Shown: in pieces, positions 42,628 to 57,000 of the stretch
How the letters are laid out: the number at the start of each line of letters is the position of its first letter
Numbering within the stretch: the first letter of the stretch is position 1
NCBI GenBank assembly: GCA_023333565.1
Contig: JAJKFH010003762.1
Coordinates: forward strand, 806,001 to 870,000
DNA: 64,000 bases
Direction: 5' to 3'
Origin: Puffinus mauretanicus
Lineage: Eukaryota; Chordata; Aves; Procellariiformes; Procellariidae
The notes under the pieces: generated by a model
Seen by the model: the letters and a program-made list of their open reading frames with translations, nothing else
Told to the model about the DNA's origin: nothing
Database searches by the model: none
Program-made: the position numbers and the translations under genes

Positions 42628-45600
42628 CTCTGGGGTATAGTCTCAGAGTTTTAACTTGATGGGAACAGGCACCAAAATTGACCTGTTTATAATAATGGTT
42701 TCTTTTACTCAGTGAATATAGACTCTTGTCATTACTTTATGCTGCATGGCCATGTTCTGGGTCTATGTTTATTCTGAGTTCTTGTAAAATTTGATGAAAG
42801 GGGTGTGAACTGTTTCACCATCTGTTTTCCTACAGTGTACGTTAAATGACAAAAAGAGGTGTCAGCCTTAAGTGGTTTGCAGAGATGCAAAGCCATTCCA
42901 GTTCTAAGGGGAGGGCATATGCTTGCCAAACGCGGGAATATGTTAGTACTTGGCTTTAAAGGTTAGTACCGTTTTTCAGCTGACTCGCCCTTTCTTAAGT
43001 GTTCTCTAAAGAATTAGAATATTTAGTGCTCAACTCCTTAAAAAAGTTATTTAATTTTTTTGCTGTATCTTTCATGGTGTTTGTTCTACTGAACTACAGC
43101 TGAAATAATTTTTGCAGTATGCCTGTTCTTAAATCTTCTGTTGTAAACTGGCATAAACTTTTAAGAGTATTTCATATCAGTTTTTAAAAATGGATGGGGC
43201 AAATGAGTGTTTTACTGTACACATGTTGGGCTGCATAAAGAAATCAAAATATATGTTTTTAAATGCCTCAGAAGGTGTCTGAAAGTACTTAAGTTTTTAT
43301 GTGTTTGACTTGAGTTGAAAGATAGGTGTTCTAGCAAAATATTACGGTGGTGGTGGGGTTTTTTGAGTTGTAAATTGTATCTGTACATCTCAGCGTGAAG
43401 GATCTCGCACAAAAACATGGAAAATAAGTCAGAGCAGAGAAGTCCTAATGGGCCAACTAGATCCGGAGAACCAAGTGTAGGCAGTAGCTGAATTTCATAT
43501 GTATTTCAGTTGCAGTGATATGACAATGTTTCATTTGAGTTGCCTTCTCAGCTGGTGTTACTTAAATCTTCAGAGAAGATGAAATGACCTTCAACTTGTT
43601 AAATTAATAAAGAAATCATCATTGGCTAAAATGCAGCAGTTCTCGGTGAACATGGCAGGTATGGCACAGAAACATTCAGGCTTCCTGTAAATAAGGACGA
43701 GGTTATTGAAGGCTGTTTTCAACTTCTGTGTATTTCTCCTCAAGTTTCCCCAGACTACGAGTTGAAAGGAGGTTTTTGGGTTTGGTTGTTTTTCTTGACT
43801 ACAAGAATACCTAGGAAACTCAAACAATTAACAGGCCAGTTAATAATCTGTAAATTACTCCTGGGTGGTGAATTGTGTGAGAGGGAAGGGAAAGGTTTGG
43901 GTTGCCCTTAGAATGTGTAGTTTGAAGTTGAGTCTCCTCTAGTTGGCTGCCCACACCTCCCTCTGGCATTAGAAACAGCTGCCTTTATGTGGTCTCAGGA
44001 TTCAGCTTGGTACTGCCTGTGAGGATAAAATCGTGGGAACCTCCCCTTCATCCAAGACCTATTCAGGCTAATTGAAGAATTATTCTTGACCTGAGCTGTT
44101 TCAGTTTTGCTTTAAGTAACTTGAACCTCCTAACTGCCAAGGTAAAGGATGGATCAAGCTTTAACATAATAAGGGACCTAATCATAATTTTTTTTAAAAA
44201 AAAAAAAAAGCTTTGGCTCTGGTAGGAGCTGCTAGTTCTCTGCTGTGCTTTAAAATCCCAGGGCTGCAAGAGGTGTTTCCTACTGATGAGACCATGAAAA
44301 CAGCAGCTATGCAGAATTCATTGGGAAAGGGAATTGGCTGCAGTATAAACAAGCAACTAGGTGGAGGATTTCATCATTTGGGTTTGTCTGCTGTGTTTTG
44401 CATTTGGGGGTTGATGTGAATGAAGACGTGTGTGAGGATAATAAGCAATATGAATCTGAGGACGTGGAACAGAAGGCAAATGGGCCTCAAGTAGTTAATT
44501 TCTTAAAAGCAGTTACTAACATTTCTGTGGAAGAAGGATCAGTTCCTGGAATGGGATCCTAGATAATGTCAGTGTGATCTTGCATGGCAGCCTATAAGAG
44601 TACTGCTGCTCCCATGCTTCCACAGGGTGTGTTAAGGTGGAAGGCATGTATGGAAAGACTAAAATATTATTGGTACACTAGGCCTGAAATGCACCCTCTG
44701 TTCACAGACCACAGATTTAAGTGTAGTCATAGATGAAGAACATTTGCTTTCATCGCAGGCATGGAGGAGCAGAGTATTTCTTTCTGAAACTTCTCATTTT
44801 CCTGGGAGCAAATCTAATACGGAGTTTGTACATGTGGTCAATATTTCTTCTCCAGTTGTGAATGTGTAGCGTAAGCCACAAGTTGGGGGAAACGTCAAAT
44901 GAGTAAGTTTGTAACTGCTTATTTGATAAGGCTGCTTTTAAACTCGAAGTCAGCTCGTCTCCATCTTACTTGGTCCCCTTTGGTGCTAAGGATGTGCTGA
45001 GTGGGAGGGACCACTATGAACTATAAAGTAGCAGCTCTTTCACGTTTCCCAGCTCACATTCTGGGAATGGGCATGAATGCTCGGCTTTGGAGAGGATTTG
45101 ACGAAAGGAAAACAACCAGAGGATTTTAAAAAAGGGGAGGGAGAAGCTGGAAAGAAATGTGAGCAAGAGCTTCAGAGTGTGTGGGTATGCAAAGCTGTGG
45201 ATTTCCTACTCTTTTTGAGACCAAAGAGAAGATGTTTAAGCAAAACCTTACCAACTTCACATGTCACGTATACATAAAGAAAAACCATGTGGGAAAAAGT
45301 ATAGTAATCATTTGGTCAAGGTAATTGTGACCTGTTCGTGTTTTCATTATTATTTGAGCTAAACTAATGCGCAGCCTCCTATCTGTCTGCATTGTATTCA
45401 AGCAAAGGTTTTTGAACAAAAGTAAATATTTTGGGTTTTGTCTTTTTAACTTAATCTCTTTTGGAAATAGCTATTTAATTTTTCCAAATAATTCTTCTGC
45501 CTGAATATTCTCCCCATTTTTTAAGGATGATGCCCAGTCTCTTATATAAAAAGGTGTGGGGGTGTGTGTGTAATAAGAATTAGTCCAATCTGATGTGATA

Positions 45601-48600
45601 GGTATCTTATTTTAGGTGGTAGATAGCCTCATCCCTGAAACCACCTTAACCCCAGAATTTTTTAGGATAGGTGTTCTCCTACAGATCACTGGGACCCAGC
45701 AAGATTATTCTCTTTACTCCCCTCCTGCTCTAAGTGCCTTCATGAAAAGCTGAAGGGATGCAGCCAGAGACTCACTGGGTAAGAGAAACTGCACACTCAC
45801 TAAGCAGGGAAAATTGTAATTTGGATGGTTTTCTCAGCAGCTCTGTGTTTAGTAGTGGTTTTTACCAGTTCTGCCCTGTCCATCTGGCAACTTTTTCTTT
45901 TATCTTGCTCTCCCCTAAACAAATTCAGTGGAATAAATTATCATGATACTTATGAAACGTTTCCTGCTATGGCTTCATCAGTGGTGTGGTGTTTTCCCTC
46001 TTCACATCCACTCTCCCCCTCCTCATGTCCCTTGCAGCTGCCTTCTCGACTGATGCTGACCTCTCCAGGACACAGGCTAGATCTTCTACACTACAAGCAT
46101 GTTGGTACAGGGCTGTATGTAATAGTGTTTCTTTCTTGGTTAGCTTTTAAATGCTAGATAAACTTAATTCCTAAATGTATCAAACATGGGATAGCAAAAA
46201 TGCAATTAAAAAACTTAAAATGAACTATTGCATCTACATAACCTGACATGACTTTCTGTAAAGCCTCTGTTTTGCATGTAAAAAATCAGGCAAGTAGCAG
46301 TTACAGTAAAAACAGTTTTGTGTTTCTTCAACCCTTTAAGAACTCCTGCTAAGAAATCTGTATGCCCACTGGTAGAAGGAAGTAGCGTAGCGGTAGGCGT
46401 GCTTCAGGTATTTGTAGGGAATTGCATTATTAAGAGGTTCTCACAAAGGCCAATCACTACTCATTTTTATGCAAAGGCTTGTGGTTGCAGGTGCCTGAAC
46501 CATCAACACTTCGATGCCAAATTAGGTATTTTATGTTTGGCTCTGAGTAATGCTGAACTACAGGGCAGCCCATTCTGCTGGTGGTGGGGCTTGGTGATTC
46601 AGTGCTGGCTGGAGGGAAGGGCAAATTACGGTTCTCTTCATTCAGATGGAGCCGTAGGCGCTGCGGGCGGGGGGGGAACAGAAATGTTGACTTAGTTTTC
46701 TTCACCTGGAAGTCACAGTGAACTAAGTGACACCACTTAGTCTGACTGCCAAGTAGAAGCTTGCCCTGTATTCGCAGGGTATGAAAAATGATTGTTTTGT
46801 GACTTCCAAATGCATTACTACTTTTGAGGGCAGAGGAATTTTTGAATTTCACAGTTGTTAGCTGTAAATTTATCTCTGCACATGGATATAGTATGTGAAG
46901 AATGGGAGGGAATATTTCTGATTAAAACTACCCTGACTTAAGTATTCTTGTACAGTCTTCCCTGTTTTTTCTCTAATTTACCTTCTTCAGATATCAGAGT
47001 TGCAACTTCAGCTGTGTTTTGTTTTCAAGGACTTCCGTACGTCCTTTGTTGCATCTCGATGTAAGGTTTTAACTTGCTTTGAGTAGCATAAGCTTTTATA
47101 AATACAATCCAAGCATTTAAATACAACTGGTTTTATACCACTTTGTTACTGAGGTCCCTGATGTGCAATATTAATTTTGGAGTAATTATGTGTTTATCCA
47201 GTAGAGAGCACTAATGACACTGCTGTCTTTCAGTTGACATTCCCATCAAATTATTCAGTGTTGTCTTACAATTTTGTGCTATGGAGCACTGGGCTGTGGT
47301 TGGGACTGTAGGTTTTACTCCAAATCAGTGCACGGCTGAAGCTCTGCTGTAAATAGTTTGGGGAAGAAAGAATGTAAAGCAGAAGTCTGCAGGAAATGTT
47401 AAATTAATGTTTACCCTCGGTTTGGAGTCGCAGCAGTACTCCAGTCTCTCCTTTGCATTGAATAGCTAAGTGAAGGCCTTCAATGTGGAAGTCGATCAGC
47501 ATCCCTCTTCGAGCGGCTGGTGCCAGGACTGTCAGGATAAATGGCTGACTGCTGGCTGGCGCTACGGGTGTCTTAAAGGTCTCGGGGAAGTCAATGGTAG
47601 CATCAAGGTGGTTCCTGCCTCTTTTTATGTAGGCAAAATCATATCAGCAGTGGCTAAAAAAGCATTTTTATTGATAATCTTTTAGTGTCTGCCTTGGCTT
47701 CAGAGCCAAGACAGCCAAGCTGGACGTGAGATAGTTTACTGAAACTGAAATCCTAGAGTCCTCATGGATGGTGTAGCATGAGTGAGAAAGACTAACTTGT
47801 CTTTGAGACGTCAAATGGAGTTTGTGGCCAGCAGTTTAAAAATAACAATCCCTTTACTCACTTTGTGAGAAAATTAGATGGAGCCAATGAGAAAATATAA
47901 ACAGACCCATAAAAAATGTTTCAAAATAACTTTGGGAGAAATCTCAAATTTGTATCCTGGGTAAAACGTCTCTCACCATGCTGCCCCAGCAGTCCAACTG
48001 CGTTTGCTCATAATAGCTCAGTGAACTGTTAACCTTACTTCTGGAGCATGAAGATGCTGCCTGTAGAAGAAAAAGGTGTTTTAATTCTCCCCTTAGGGTT
48101 CTAGAAGAATTTTAATAATGTGACCAGTGTAAATTAATCTTCCTAAATATACAGGCAATCTGAAACAATCACACTGAGAGAAGCGTGAGTTACAGTAATT
48201 CATCTCAGTCTTGGATGAATTTAAGAATAACTGTCTGGAGGCAATATCTTTATTACATTATTTGTAAGGACTTAAAGAAAAAAAGCAACAGCCACACTAG
48301 GAAGCTGAGCATGAACTTGTAGTATTATCTCTAGGCTTATTGTATTAGCTGATGTTTGGTTTGAATTCGTTTTAGGAGATGGCAGTATTATCTTGGAAAC
48401 AACGCCCAATTTTTATCCTGGATACTTTACTTCTAATAGAAAACATTCTATTCAACACATGGGGAAAAAGATCTAAGCATGGGCAACATGGTGTATCTAA
48501 ATAAACTATGTGACTTATATCATTAAAACATAGCATCTTTCTATGTTTAAAAGTCAAATTGGTATGGAAAATCTGCTTGCTTGGGGAAGAATGTTTATCG

Positions 48601-48794
48601 ATTAGAAGAATTTCAGGTTTTTCTAAGTGAAAATGGGTACTTTTAAGAGGGCAGTCATAGTTGTTGCTGGGCAATACATGAATTTTGTGTATTGGTTTTT
48701 GATAACATGAATGCAGTTAATTAATGCAGTTATCACATCAGTTAATTCTTTTTTGCTTTTAATTGCATTTGTCAATTGGTCCTAAAATCTACCA

Positions 48795-48885
48795 TCTGGT
48801 AACAATCTGCATTACAATACTGGCCTGCCTGAAATTAATGGGAGTCTTGCCATGGACTTCAGCAAGTCCAGGATTTCACTCTGCT
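48795..48885. repeat. Possible ancient amniote interspersed repeat
   Basis: AATTAATGGGAGTCTTGCCA followed by GGACTTCAGCAAGTCCAGGA and TTTCAC resembles the 'GACTTCAATGGGAGTTTTGCC...CAGGATTTCAC' segment seen in many bird and reptile loci. By eye only. Confidence 0.3.
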
Positions 48886-51800
48886 CTTCATCTTGCATGA
48901 CTATTGCTATTCAGGGTGTGGCAAATATACTATATTCTGCATCCTGATTTATGTGAGCATTTGTTGAGCAGATGTTAGGGAGCTGAACTTGTTCATTTCA
49001 AGCCATCTCTCCTATAGCAAGTGAAAAAGCGAGGCCAGCTAGGTCTCAGGTGTGATTCTATTCACTTGGGATGCTTCTAGGGATTACAGTTTCTGATGAG
49101 TCAGAAACATCGTGCTGGATTTTAAAAATGCAGCTATAAACTAAAGAAGGATTTATTACTTCTGCTGTTGTGAGCGAGCTGACTAAGCCAAGGCCGCTGC
49201 TATGCGAGTGGCTGGGGAGGGGGTGAGCGGAGGCATGGCTAAAAGAGAGTGGGGGCCAGGCGGGTGCGCTGGGCTTGCAGTTCAGCTGCTGACGTGGTGC
49301 TTTTCCTTCTCCAGATCATCACCTCTCCCTCAAGTGGGGTCACCACCTAGGCACCTGTGCGCAGGGGAGGGTGCCTTTGTCTGTATAAAGCACTTGAGTT
49401 CCCATTTCCCAGGATAAGCGTTGGTCTAAAGATACAAAATAAGATTAGCCCTTACTCATTAGCTTAAAAGAACAGTAAGAAAAACCTTCCCAGCCAATCT
49501 TTTTTCTTTTTTTTTCAGTTGCAAAATACCTTGTGCACTTAATTAGTTCAATAACCTTGCATGGGGGGGAGGGTGTTTGTCAAAAACCCAGTTTACAATG
49601 AAGATAAAATAAGAACACATAACTGGCATATCTTAGCCAGAACCCACTGTGGGAGTCACTCCCACAGTTATGTCTGTGCTCGCCAACTCCTACTGAGCCT
49701 GGTATTTTCCCATTGCATTGTTTTTACTGATAGCTTCCATTGAATAATAACAGAAATCTTTGCAAGGGTGAAAGAGATTAACACTCTTTATAATTGAGTA
49801 AAGAAGTGTTAAGTGATTTCCACAGCCACTGAAGAATGTGTAGCCTATATGATAAAGAAATCTCATGATTTTATCTTTGTTCTTTACTGAAAACAGTTGG
49901 TGAGCATTTTATCCCATGTTCAGATATAAAATAAGATCTTTCCTGTTTTGAATCTCTTTTGGGGAGGAGCAGTAAATGAGGGAGGAAGGCTGCCAGAGAT
50001 AATTACTAAAATGCCCAGCTCATATATATAGTCACAAGACGAAGCTGTACAGGGTTTTGTGTCGCGAAACATGGAGTAAGTTTTTATGAGCAATAATAGT
50101 AAGGAAATAAAGCAGTCGTAATAGAATAAGATAATACCCTTTTTTCTTTGTGCCTTCCCAAGGAAGACTAGTATGTGACAAAAACTGTTTAAATATTGTT
50201 GCTGTTTAACTGGGAACTCCTGATATAACAGCAGTGGACAAAAGCTGAGCTCGATTTCTTGCCAGAAAAGAAGAGTGTGCTTGAGGTAACTTGCCCGCTC
50301 TGTAACATCCCCCACTGCAGAGGGATGTTGTCAGCCTCCGGCATTCAGACCCTTTAGACCCCCAGCGCTCTGTGAGTGCAGAAGAGACACAATAATAAAT
50401 GTTTCCATCTGCTTCTGGTTAGGAGTTTGCGTCTCATCCTATCCTCCACAGTGATCCGTGCGCTTGAGACAGCCAGGCGTGATTATTTCCATTAGCAAGA
50501 ACCAAGATCACACCCTGAAAAGCCCCATCTGGTCCAAACCTGCTGTCGATTGCCTGCTGAGCGATGCAGGTCGCTATAAGATCATCACGCTGATGTCCCA
50601 TACGCTGACGAGGTCCTCTTCCCATGCATTGGCTGTCTTGCTGTTGGGAGCCCTCTGCGGGATTAGCCCCGGCAGTCGGAGGTGGTGGTCCTTCTGCGTG
50701 TATGGCTTTCTGCAGCAGGCGTGTTTCACTGTGGCCACGGACCTGCGCAGTAAACGTAAAAGATTTGCATGTAGGAGCCAGAATTTATGTGTGAGTTGGA
50801 CCTTGGCTTTGGAGCTGGGTGTCTAAAGAGGTACAAGAACAACCACAGGCTCCGAACGTTTGGCATGAAGCGTTCAGCTCCTCCGGTGAGCTTTCCTGGG
50901 TTGCCCTGCTTCTGTTTCCCTCCCCTCCAGCCCAGTCATCCAAGTCAGGTAATTTACGCCTACCTACTGGAAGGAAGGAAGGAGAGGTGATTGATGGTGT
51001 TGTTTTTAGCTCTTGCAAGGTGCTCGGAGGCTGCGGCGGTGACTGCCAAGTGAGAACCTAAGCCTATAAACACCTGCAAATCTTGGTCATGCCTCAACCA
51101 TTTGTGAATTCTCTGGGAAGATTAAACACATGGGAATAAAGCTTCATACTACATCATCTCATTCCTGAGTCTACTTAATATTTGATTAATGCAGAGATAG
51201 GAAGTTGGTGAATGTTCAGTTTAATAAGGCCTTTTAAATTTGGGGCTGAAGTATGCGGTTTACATAGAAAGTCCTTTGATTTTTGGGGAGTGCCTCACGA
51301 GCTCTTTGTAAACTCTGCAGAGCCGGGACCATGTGTTCGGCAGTGTCTGGCCAATACAGCTTTATGCATAGTTTTTAGATCTTAATTTTCTGTGCATAAA
51401 ATCGTGTCCTTGGCAAAATTAGTACTAAATAGTAGTTCATAGCCTTGTAGAAATTTTTTTGTTGTTGTTGAAACTACTGTGTTGGTTTTTTTTTTTTAAA
51501 AAAAACCAGAAAAAGCCACTCAGACTAGCATGCCAGTACTTGTATTAAGATTTCTAAATTCCACAGTCTTTCGGTACGTTCCTCAGTCCCCCTTCTCTTC
51601 CAAATGATCTCTAAGAGTCTGTAGAAGCTATTTCTCCTGAGTCTTTATCTGTACTCTGTCTCTCTCTGTCACATATCCTTAGAAATAAGCTGTAAGGAGT
51701 GGGGTTTACACACTGACCAGAAGCCGCTTCTGTTTCTGAAGATGTAAGTTCATCAACACATTATGAAAAAAACTTAATTCTTGTGTCATCTTAAAGGTGC

Positions 51801-52193
51801 TTCATATTACAAGTAGAAGTTTAATGTTTTTAAGATGTGCAATAGATATTAAATGTAATACAATACCTAACCCTTTCTGCAGATGACCATTGACCAGCGC
51901 AGCAAAGACGTGGAGAATTGCTTATGTGTAGGAACAAATTAAAAATCAGACTAATTAATAGTTTTAATGATTCTTAAGCCCCCAGATGTGTCCTGGAGTC
52001 TTAAGATAAAGTTTCATAGGTGGTTGAGCCAAATAAGCAACTGGCAGCTATCAGAAGGGAGAGATCTCGTCCTATCCTCTCCTCTTACCTTGGGCTGGCT
52101 CCGGTGTTCGTGACTGCATTTAAACCCAAGCACTTAAATGCCCTTCTATTCTGCTGAATGTTCCCACAGATATTCTGGCTTGCTTTCAAAACA

Positions 52194-52262
52194 GTGTGGG
52201 GTGGGGTGTTGGGTTTTTGTTGTTGTTGGTTTTTGTTGGGGTTTGTTGTTTTTTTTTTTTTA
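52194..52262 (+). repeat. GT-rich low-complexity tract
   Basis: Alternating G runs and T runs (GTGGGGTGGGGTGTTGGG, then TTG triplets) ending in a long T run. It gives rise to spurious open frames on both strands. Confidence 0.8.
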
Positions 52263-52324
52263 AGTTCTGCTGGGATAGTAAATTGCATCAACCTACTTCG
52301 CAGTTGGACAAGTGCTGGTGTCAG

Positions 52325-52405
52325 CACAAGGGAGGGGGTGACCTGCACCGCTGGGGAGTGGAGGGAAGGGGTTGGGTAGAGGGTGTTGCAGAAGGGGAGG
52401 GGGAA
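52325..52405 (+). repeat. G-rich tract with quadruplex pattern
   Basis: From 52353 to 52383 there are five G runs of three or more separated by 6, 2, 2 and 4 bases, meeting the usual G3+N1-7 rule. Further runs follow at 52394-52403. Confidence 0.7.
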
Positions 52406-53788
52406 GCCTTCCATTTCTAGAAGGGCTGGCATGTTCATTTGGCTCAGTTTTATCATAGTGTTATATACTTGTCCTTCCATGTATTATAGACGTCCCCTTC
52501 AGAAAGCTAAAGGAGTGGAAGGAAGAGAGTGGGGAGATGTCCTGCCTATTAAATGAAGGCAAAATCCTGCTACCTAATTAATTCACTAAGGAGATATATG
52601 TGACTTTGTCTCATACTAATGTGTGAAGAAGATGTTAAAACTTGCATTAGCAGACAGAAGGCACCATAATAATAACATTAAGAATGGAGCTGACCTGCTC
52701 TTGATTTATTAATGGCACTAGTGGAATTTGAGCTGATTTATCAAGATGAGACTTTATCATGCTTAGTACTTCTACACAAATAGCCCATAAATCATTCATC
52801 AATTACATCTCATTGAAAGTTATGTTTTGTTGTATTTTTTTCTCAAACCCCTATAGGCACAGAAAATTGTTTTGATCTGTGTTCACATGTAATAAAGCTC
52901 TTTCTCCCTCCTCCTTTTACTGTATTTTGGGTTTGGTTTTTTTTTTTAAAGGTTAAGAATATACCAGACTTGTACGGCCAGTGGTATTAGTTTGAAAGGA
53001 CATGAGTTTGTGATGCTCATATAGCGTTAAAAGACTGCATGCGGGCAGTCTGAGGCGCTCTGGGAAAGCTTGGGTCCTGGGTCGCTTGGGTCTTACTGTT
53101 CCAAATGGTCACGGATTAAGGTTTTTCTGGATGTTTTCAGAGTAAGGGAATTAAATTAAAGATGAAAACTTGTCTCTAACATCACTCTGTTGTCTTGCTT
53201 AGCAGCCGGTGTCCCAGCAGTTCCCTTTTTCCCAGCGCTGTGAGTTCAGCAGCCCTCTCCCCACTCACCGCCGCTGGAGCTGAGGGTGATCTCAGCTCCC
53301 CCGCTCCGGGCTGGCACACGCTCCTTCCTCCGCTTACCTCTTCCAGTACGTCTGCCTGAAGCTGAAGCCTTGATCTTCGGCTCTGATCCGAGGTATTTTC
53401 ACCTACCCACGCGGGTCCAACATTTAATGTGTTTCTCAGGGCGTGCTCTGTCGGAAGTGTAAGAGATGGTGATGGTTTTACTCCTCTTTTGCAAAAAGTA
53501 CCATAAGGCCTCAGCTAAGTGCCCTCGGCCTCGCACCTCTCCTCCACGACCGTGCAGTAGCTGCTGCGGGGGGTTCCCCACGCCTCGTGCAGGATTTTGC
53601 CTCTGGAGTAGGAGCACGAGTGCTGCCTGCTACCAAACGCGCAAGGAGGCATTTTTCACGGTTGTCAGCAGACAAGTGGAAAATGGCCTCGTGGTCTGGT
53701 GGCTAGCAGGGCCAGAGGACAAACGGTGGCTTTGGGTTTTGTTTTGGTGGTTTTTTTTCTGCGAACAGGAAGCAGCGTTTCTTTGATA

Positions 53789-54049
53789 GGAGGAAATGGC
53801 CTCAAGTTGCGCCAGGGGAGGTTTAGATTGGACGTTAGGAAAAATTTCTGTACTGAAAGAGCGGTCAGGCCTTGGAACAGGCTGCCCGGGGAAGTGGTGG
53901 AGTCACCATCCCTGGAAGTATTTAAAAGACGTGTAGATGTGGCGCTTAGGGACATGGTTTAGTGGGCACGGTGGTGTTGGGTTGACGGTTGGACTCGATG
54001 ATCTTAGAGGTCTTTTCCAAGCTTAATGATTCTATGATTCCATGATTCT
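53789..54049 (+). mobile_element. CR1 3' end, plus strand, 5'-truncated
   Basis: A 260-bp tail with GCGCCAGGGGAGGTTTAGAT, TTAGGAAAAATTTCTGTACTG, GTATTTAAAAGACGTGTAGA and GGTTGGACTCGATGATCTTA, ending TGATTCTATGATTCCATGATTC. It is close to the copy nested at 31.4 kb, so the two are the same or sister subfamilies. Open frames across it are incidental. Confidence 0.9.
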
Positions 54050-57000
54050 CTGGCCACGCCTCATGGAAACAACAAACAAAAGAGGAAGCATCCAGTTAGA
54101 AATGATTGACACAGGGAAGGGAAATATTTTTTGCCAAACAGGTACATTTTGGGGGGCAGGAAAGTGAGTAGAAGAAATGGAATAGCCTGTTCTGAATGGG
54201 TGCGGGAAGAAAACTGCAGATTTAGGAAAAGCTATAGCCCAGGAGTAAGATGGCTAAATGCACTATTCGAAACCAAAACTCTGCCTCGTAAGCGATAGAG
54301 GTCGTCACAGCAGACTAAAATTAGCAAAAATACAAGCTAACAATACCAGGAGGGAAAGATTGCCTGGAGGGCTTTCATATCATAACTTTTAATACCTCAA
54401 GGCGAGCCAGTGAGAAAACTGTTCACATGAAGGGTGGATTGGCAGTGCTCTTTCCAAAATATTATTTTTGGGCTGCTCATCTCTAGTGCCTGGTGACGTG
54501 GCTTCAGGGAAGGAGACTGCACATTTGTATAGCATGCGAGTTCCTGAAACCATACTGAGCCCTGGGGGATTCTTTATATGGTAACCAAAAACAAGCCAGA
54601 GCTGCTAGTAAGGACAGTGTCCTCCAGGCAGTACTTGTTATTCAGCAAAAATACTTCAGCATTTCAGTCTATTTAAGGTGTTTCCTTTCCTTGGACGCTT
54701 CAGTCTGCCTGCCTGTCAGCTATCTAGGTAGTAGAAATGCTTGGATTGCTTGCTCGTGGTTGCATTAAAATGCTTTACCACATTCAGCCCAGGAAAGCCT
54801 AGCCATTTTGTTTTGATGCTCAGTCCCTTCCTAAGATCTACTGGGAGGACTGGTACGCCCTTCAGCGTAGTAGGCTTTTATTTTACATGTGCACCCTTGC
54901 CCCCATCCGAGCTTCTGACAGCATTTTTAGAAACCGTCTGCTGAGTATGATATCTTTCTGGACTTGTCATTTCCTTTTCTTGGACTACTGTGGGAGAAGG
55001 TGAGAATAAACATCTCGGTATAATGCATAAAATGCATACAAAGTATAAAATCTAAGCAAGACAACTGTGACGATGAGAGGAATAAAGTTAACAGCGATGG
55101 ATCCTTATATTGCAAATTCGGTGTGGGGATTGAGTTAACAAGGGCTCCAGGGAAAGGAGAAAGATGACTTGGATCAGATAGGGGAAGGAAGGAATTAACT
55201 GTTGAGAGGGAAGATACTTGGATACATGGATGGAGCAGAATCCCAATTCACCTTGCATAACACTTTGGGAAAGTCGGCCGTGATAATTGTACACCCCTGG
55301 ATATACATACAGAAGTCAGGAAGAATTAAAAATAAACAACAAAACCATAATGTCTTAAGAAAATAAGGTAAATTTATAAAAGTTACAAAATATGCCTATT
55401 TTAAAACACTTTATAAAATAACTTGGGGGAGTGCTTAATGCAGATTAAAATGACCTTTGGTCCACAAGACATAATTGGCTCAGCTTCTTTTTATTTTGAG
55501 CATTTATACCAACAGATAGGTTTCGTACAGGAGTTTTAAGTTACTGTAACCATAAAACAGAAAGTGGGAATGCGAAGAGAATAAAAGTGCTCACTTTGCC
55601 TAATTTAGACCACTGACAGAGGAGGTCAGATTCCCCAGGCTTCCTCCACAGCCGGTGGAAGGAGGGACGGGACGGTGGCTTTCCAGGAAGATCTAAAGCT
55701 CATGGAAACTGAAACAGCTACCATAAGTTTCCAGCCTTGACCTTAAAGAAGAATCTAGGTGAACTATTTTTAGTGCCTGTATCAATGTAATTGTATGTCA
55801 GTGAACAGTGCTGACCTAACGAGGTGATTAGAAAGTAAGCTCTCTACTTACCTGGTAGTAATTGGGATCAGTTGCGACTAGTTTATGTATTGCCAAACAA
55901 AAATATGCTGCAAAGTAAATTGTGCCTAAATAAAAAGCAGACCGCTGATCCCGATGTAACATCTTATAGTTTGTGAAAACCTGACCACTGATCTTTAAAA
56001 GTTACTCGATATACAAGAAAATGCTCTTGAATTATCTCAAGATAAGCATGATCTACTGAGAGCGCCAGTAAACATTCACTTTTGGATGATCTTGTTATCA
56101 TAATCTGTCTCTTGCTGTCTTTAGAGGAGTAACTTAATAACAGATGGCTGAAGGTTTTCTTAGGTTTCCATAAGTTTTTGGATTCTTTTTTAGTGAGAGG
56201 TTCAATAGAAGAGACCGGGGGGGAAAAAGCGCCAGAAATACAAACCCGGTGGTGTCTTTCAGAAATCTCTTACCTGTCTGGATGGATCTGCACGCGAAGC
56301 TGTGGCACCCACAGCCTGTCCCTCGGCATCATTTCGGAGCGCGGTGACAGGAGGTGGCTGGGGCCGCGCGGCCCCCTCCCTTGGCAGCAGCTCTGGAAAG
56401 AGCCGTGCTGCTCGGGACGGGAAGAAAGGAGACTCCAGCAGAGTACAAATACAACTCCAAAAAGCTGACTTTCGTTTTAAGGCACTTGGGCAAACAAACT
56501 GACAAAAACATTGCTAAACTCTCTGTGATCAATCTAAGCAAGGAATAGTTACCTGGCAGGAGATGTTGAATTAGACCTTAAGCAGAACATGGTAAAAATT
56601 ACTCAACTGACCTTTGCAGCACGATGAAACGGGAGAGAAGTCATTATACACACCTCATATCCCTGGGAAACCGGGATGGAGCGACCTGACCACAGTTGTG
56701 CTGCTGTCGGTTAAGCTGGTAGTTGTGCTCTCAGCATTATGTCAACTGCCCCGCGAAGAATAAAGGAGAAAGTGTAAATTGCTTATTTAACGCTTAGCAG
56801 GCAATTAGTTGTTTAGAAAAGAGTTGCAATAAAAAAGACCCTGGTGTGGGTGTAAAGGCAGGATCTTTGAAGTCTGGCTGTGATTATAAGTTATGCATAC
56901 TTGTGGTCGGGGGAATCTTTCTATCTAGCATGTTTCCAAAGTTCAATTTTTTAGAAGACAGCTATATTTAATTTTAAAAGGAAACTATTCTGAATGCCTA

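Larger units (their letters stand above)
39600..53788. other. Downstream intergenic sequence, first part
   Basis: No exon recognised. Besides the inverted-repeat element at 42.3 kb and the G-rich tracts at 52 kb, it contains two GC-richer patches (about 41.55-41.99 and 50.3-51.06 kb) that I cannot assign. The longest open frames, 122-131 codons, show no family resemblance. Confidence 0.65.

Noticed and set aside
46457..46852. Minus-strand ORF of 131 codons
   Set aside because: No recognisable domain and no supporting signals; consistent with a chance open frame.
49920..50315. Minus-strand ORF of 131 codons
   Set aside because: AT-rich composition, no domain and no gene context. Treated as chance.
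50300..50450. Solo LTR call based on AATAAA and flanking sequence
   Set aside because: I cannot see matching TG...CA ends, a target duplication, or a primer-binding site. Kept only as an unassigned block.
53665..53962. ORFs on both strands at 53.7-53.96 kb
   Set aside because: They overlap the CR1 3' tail, whose translated form recurs at the 31.4-kb copy. They are repeat-derived and not genes.
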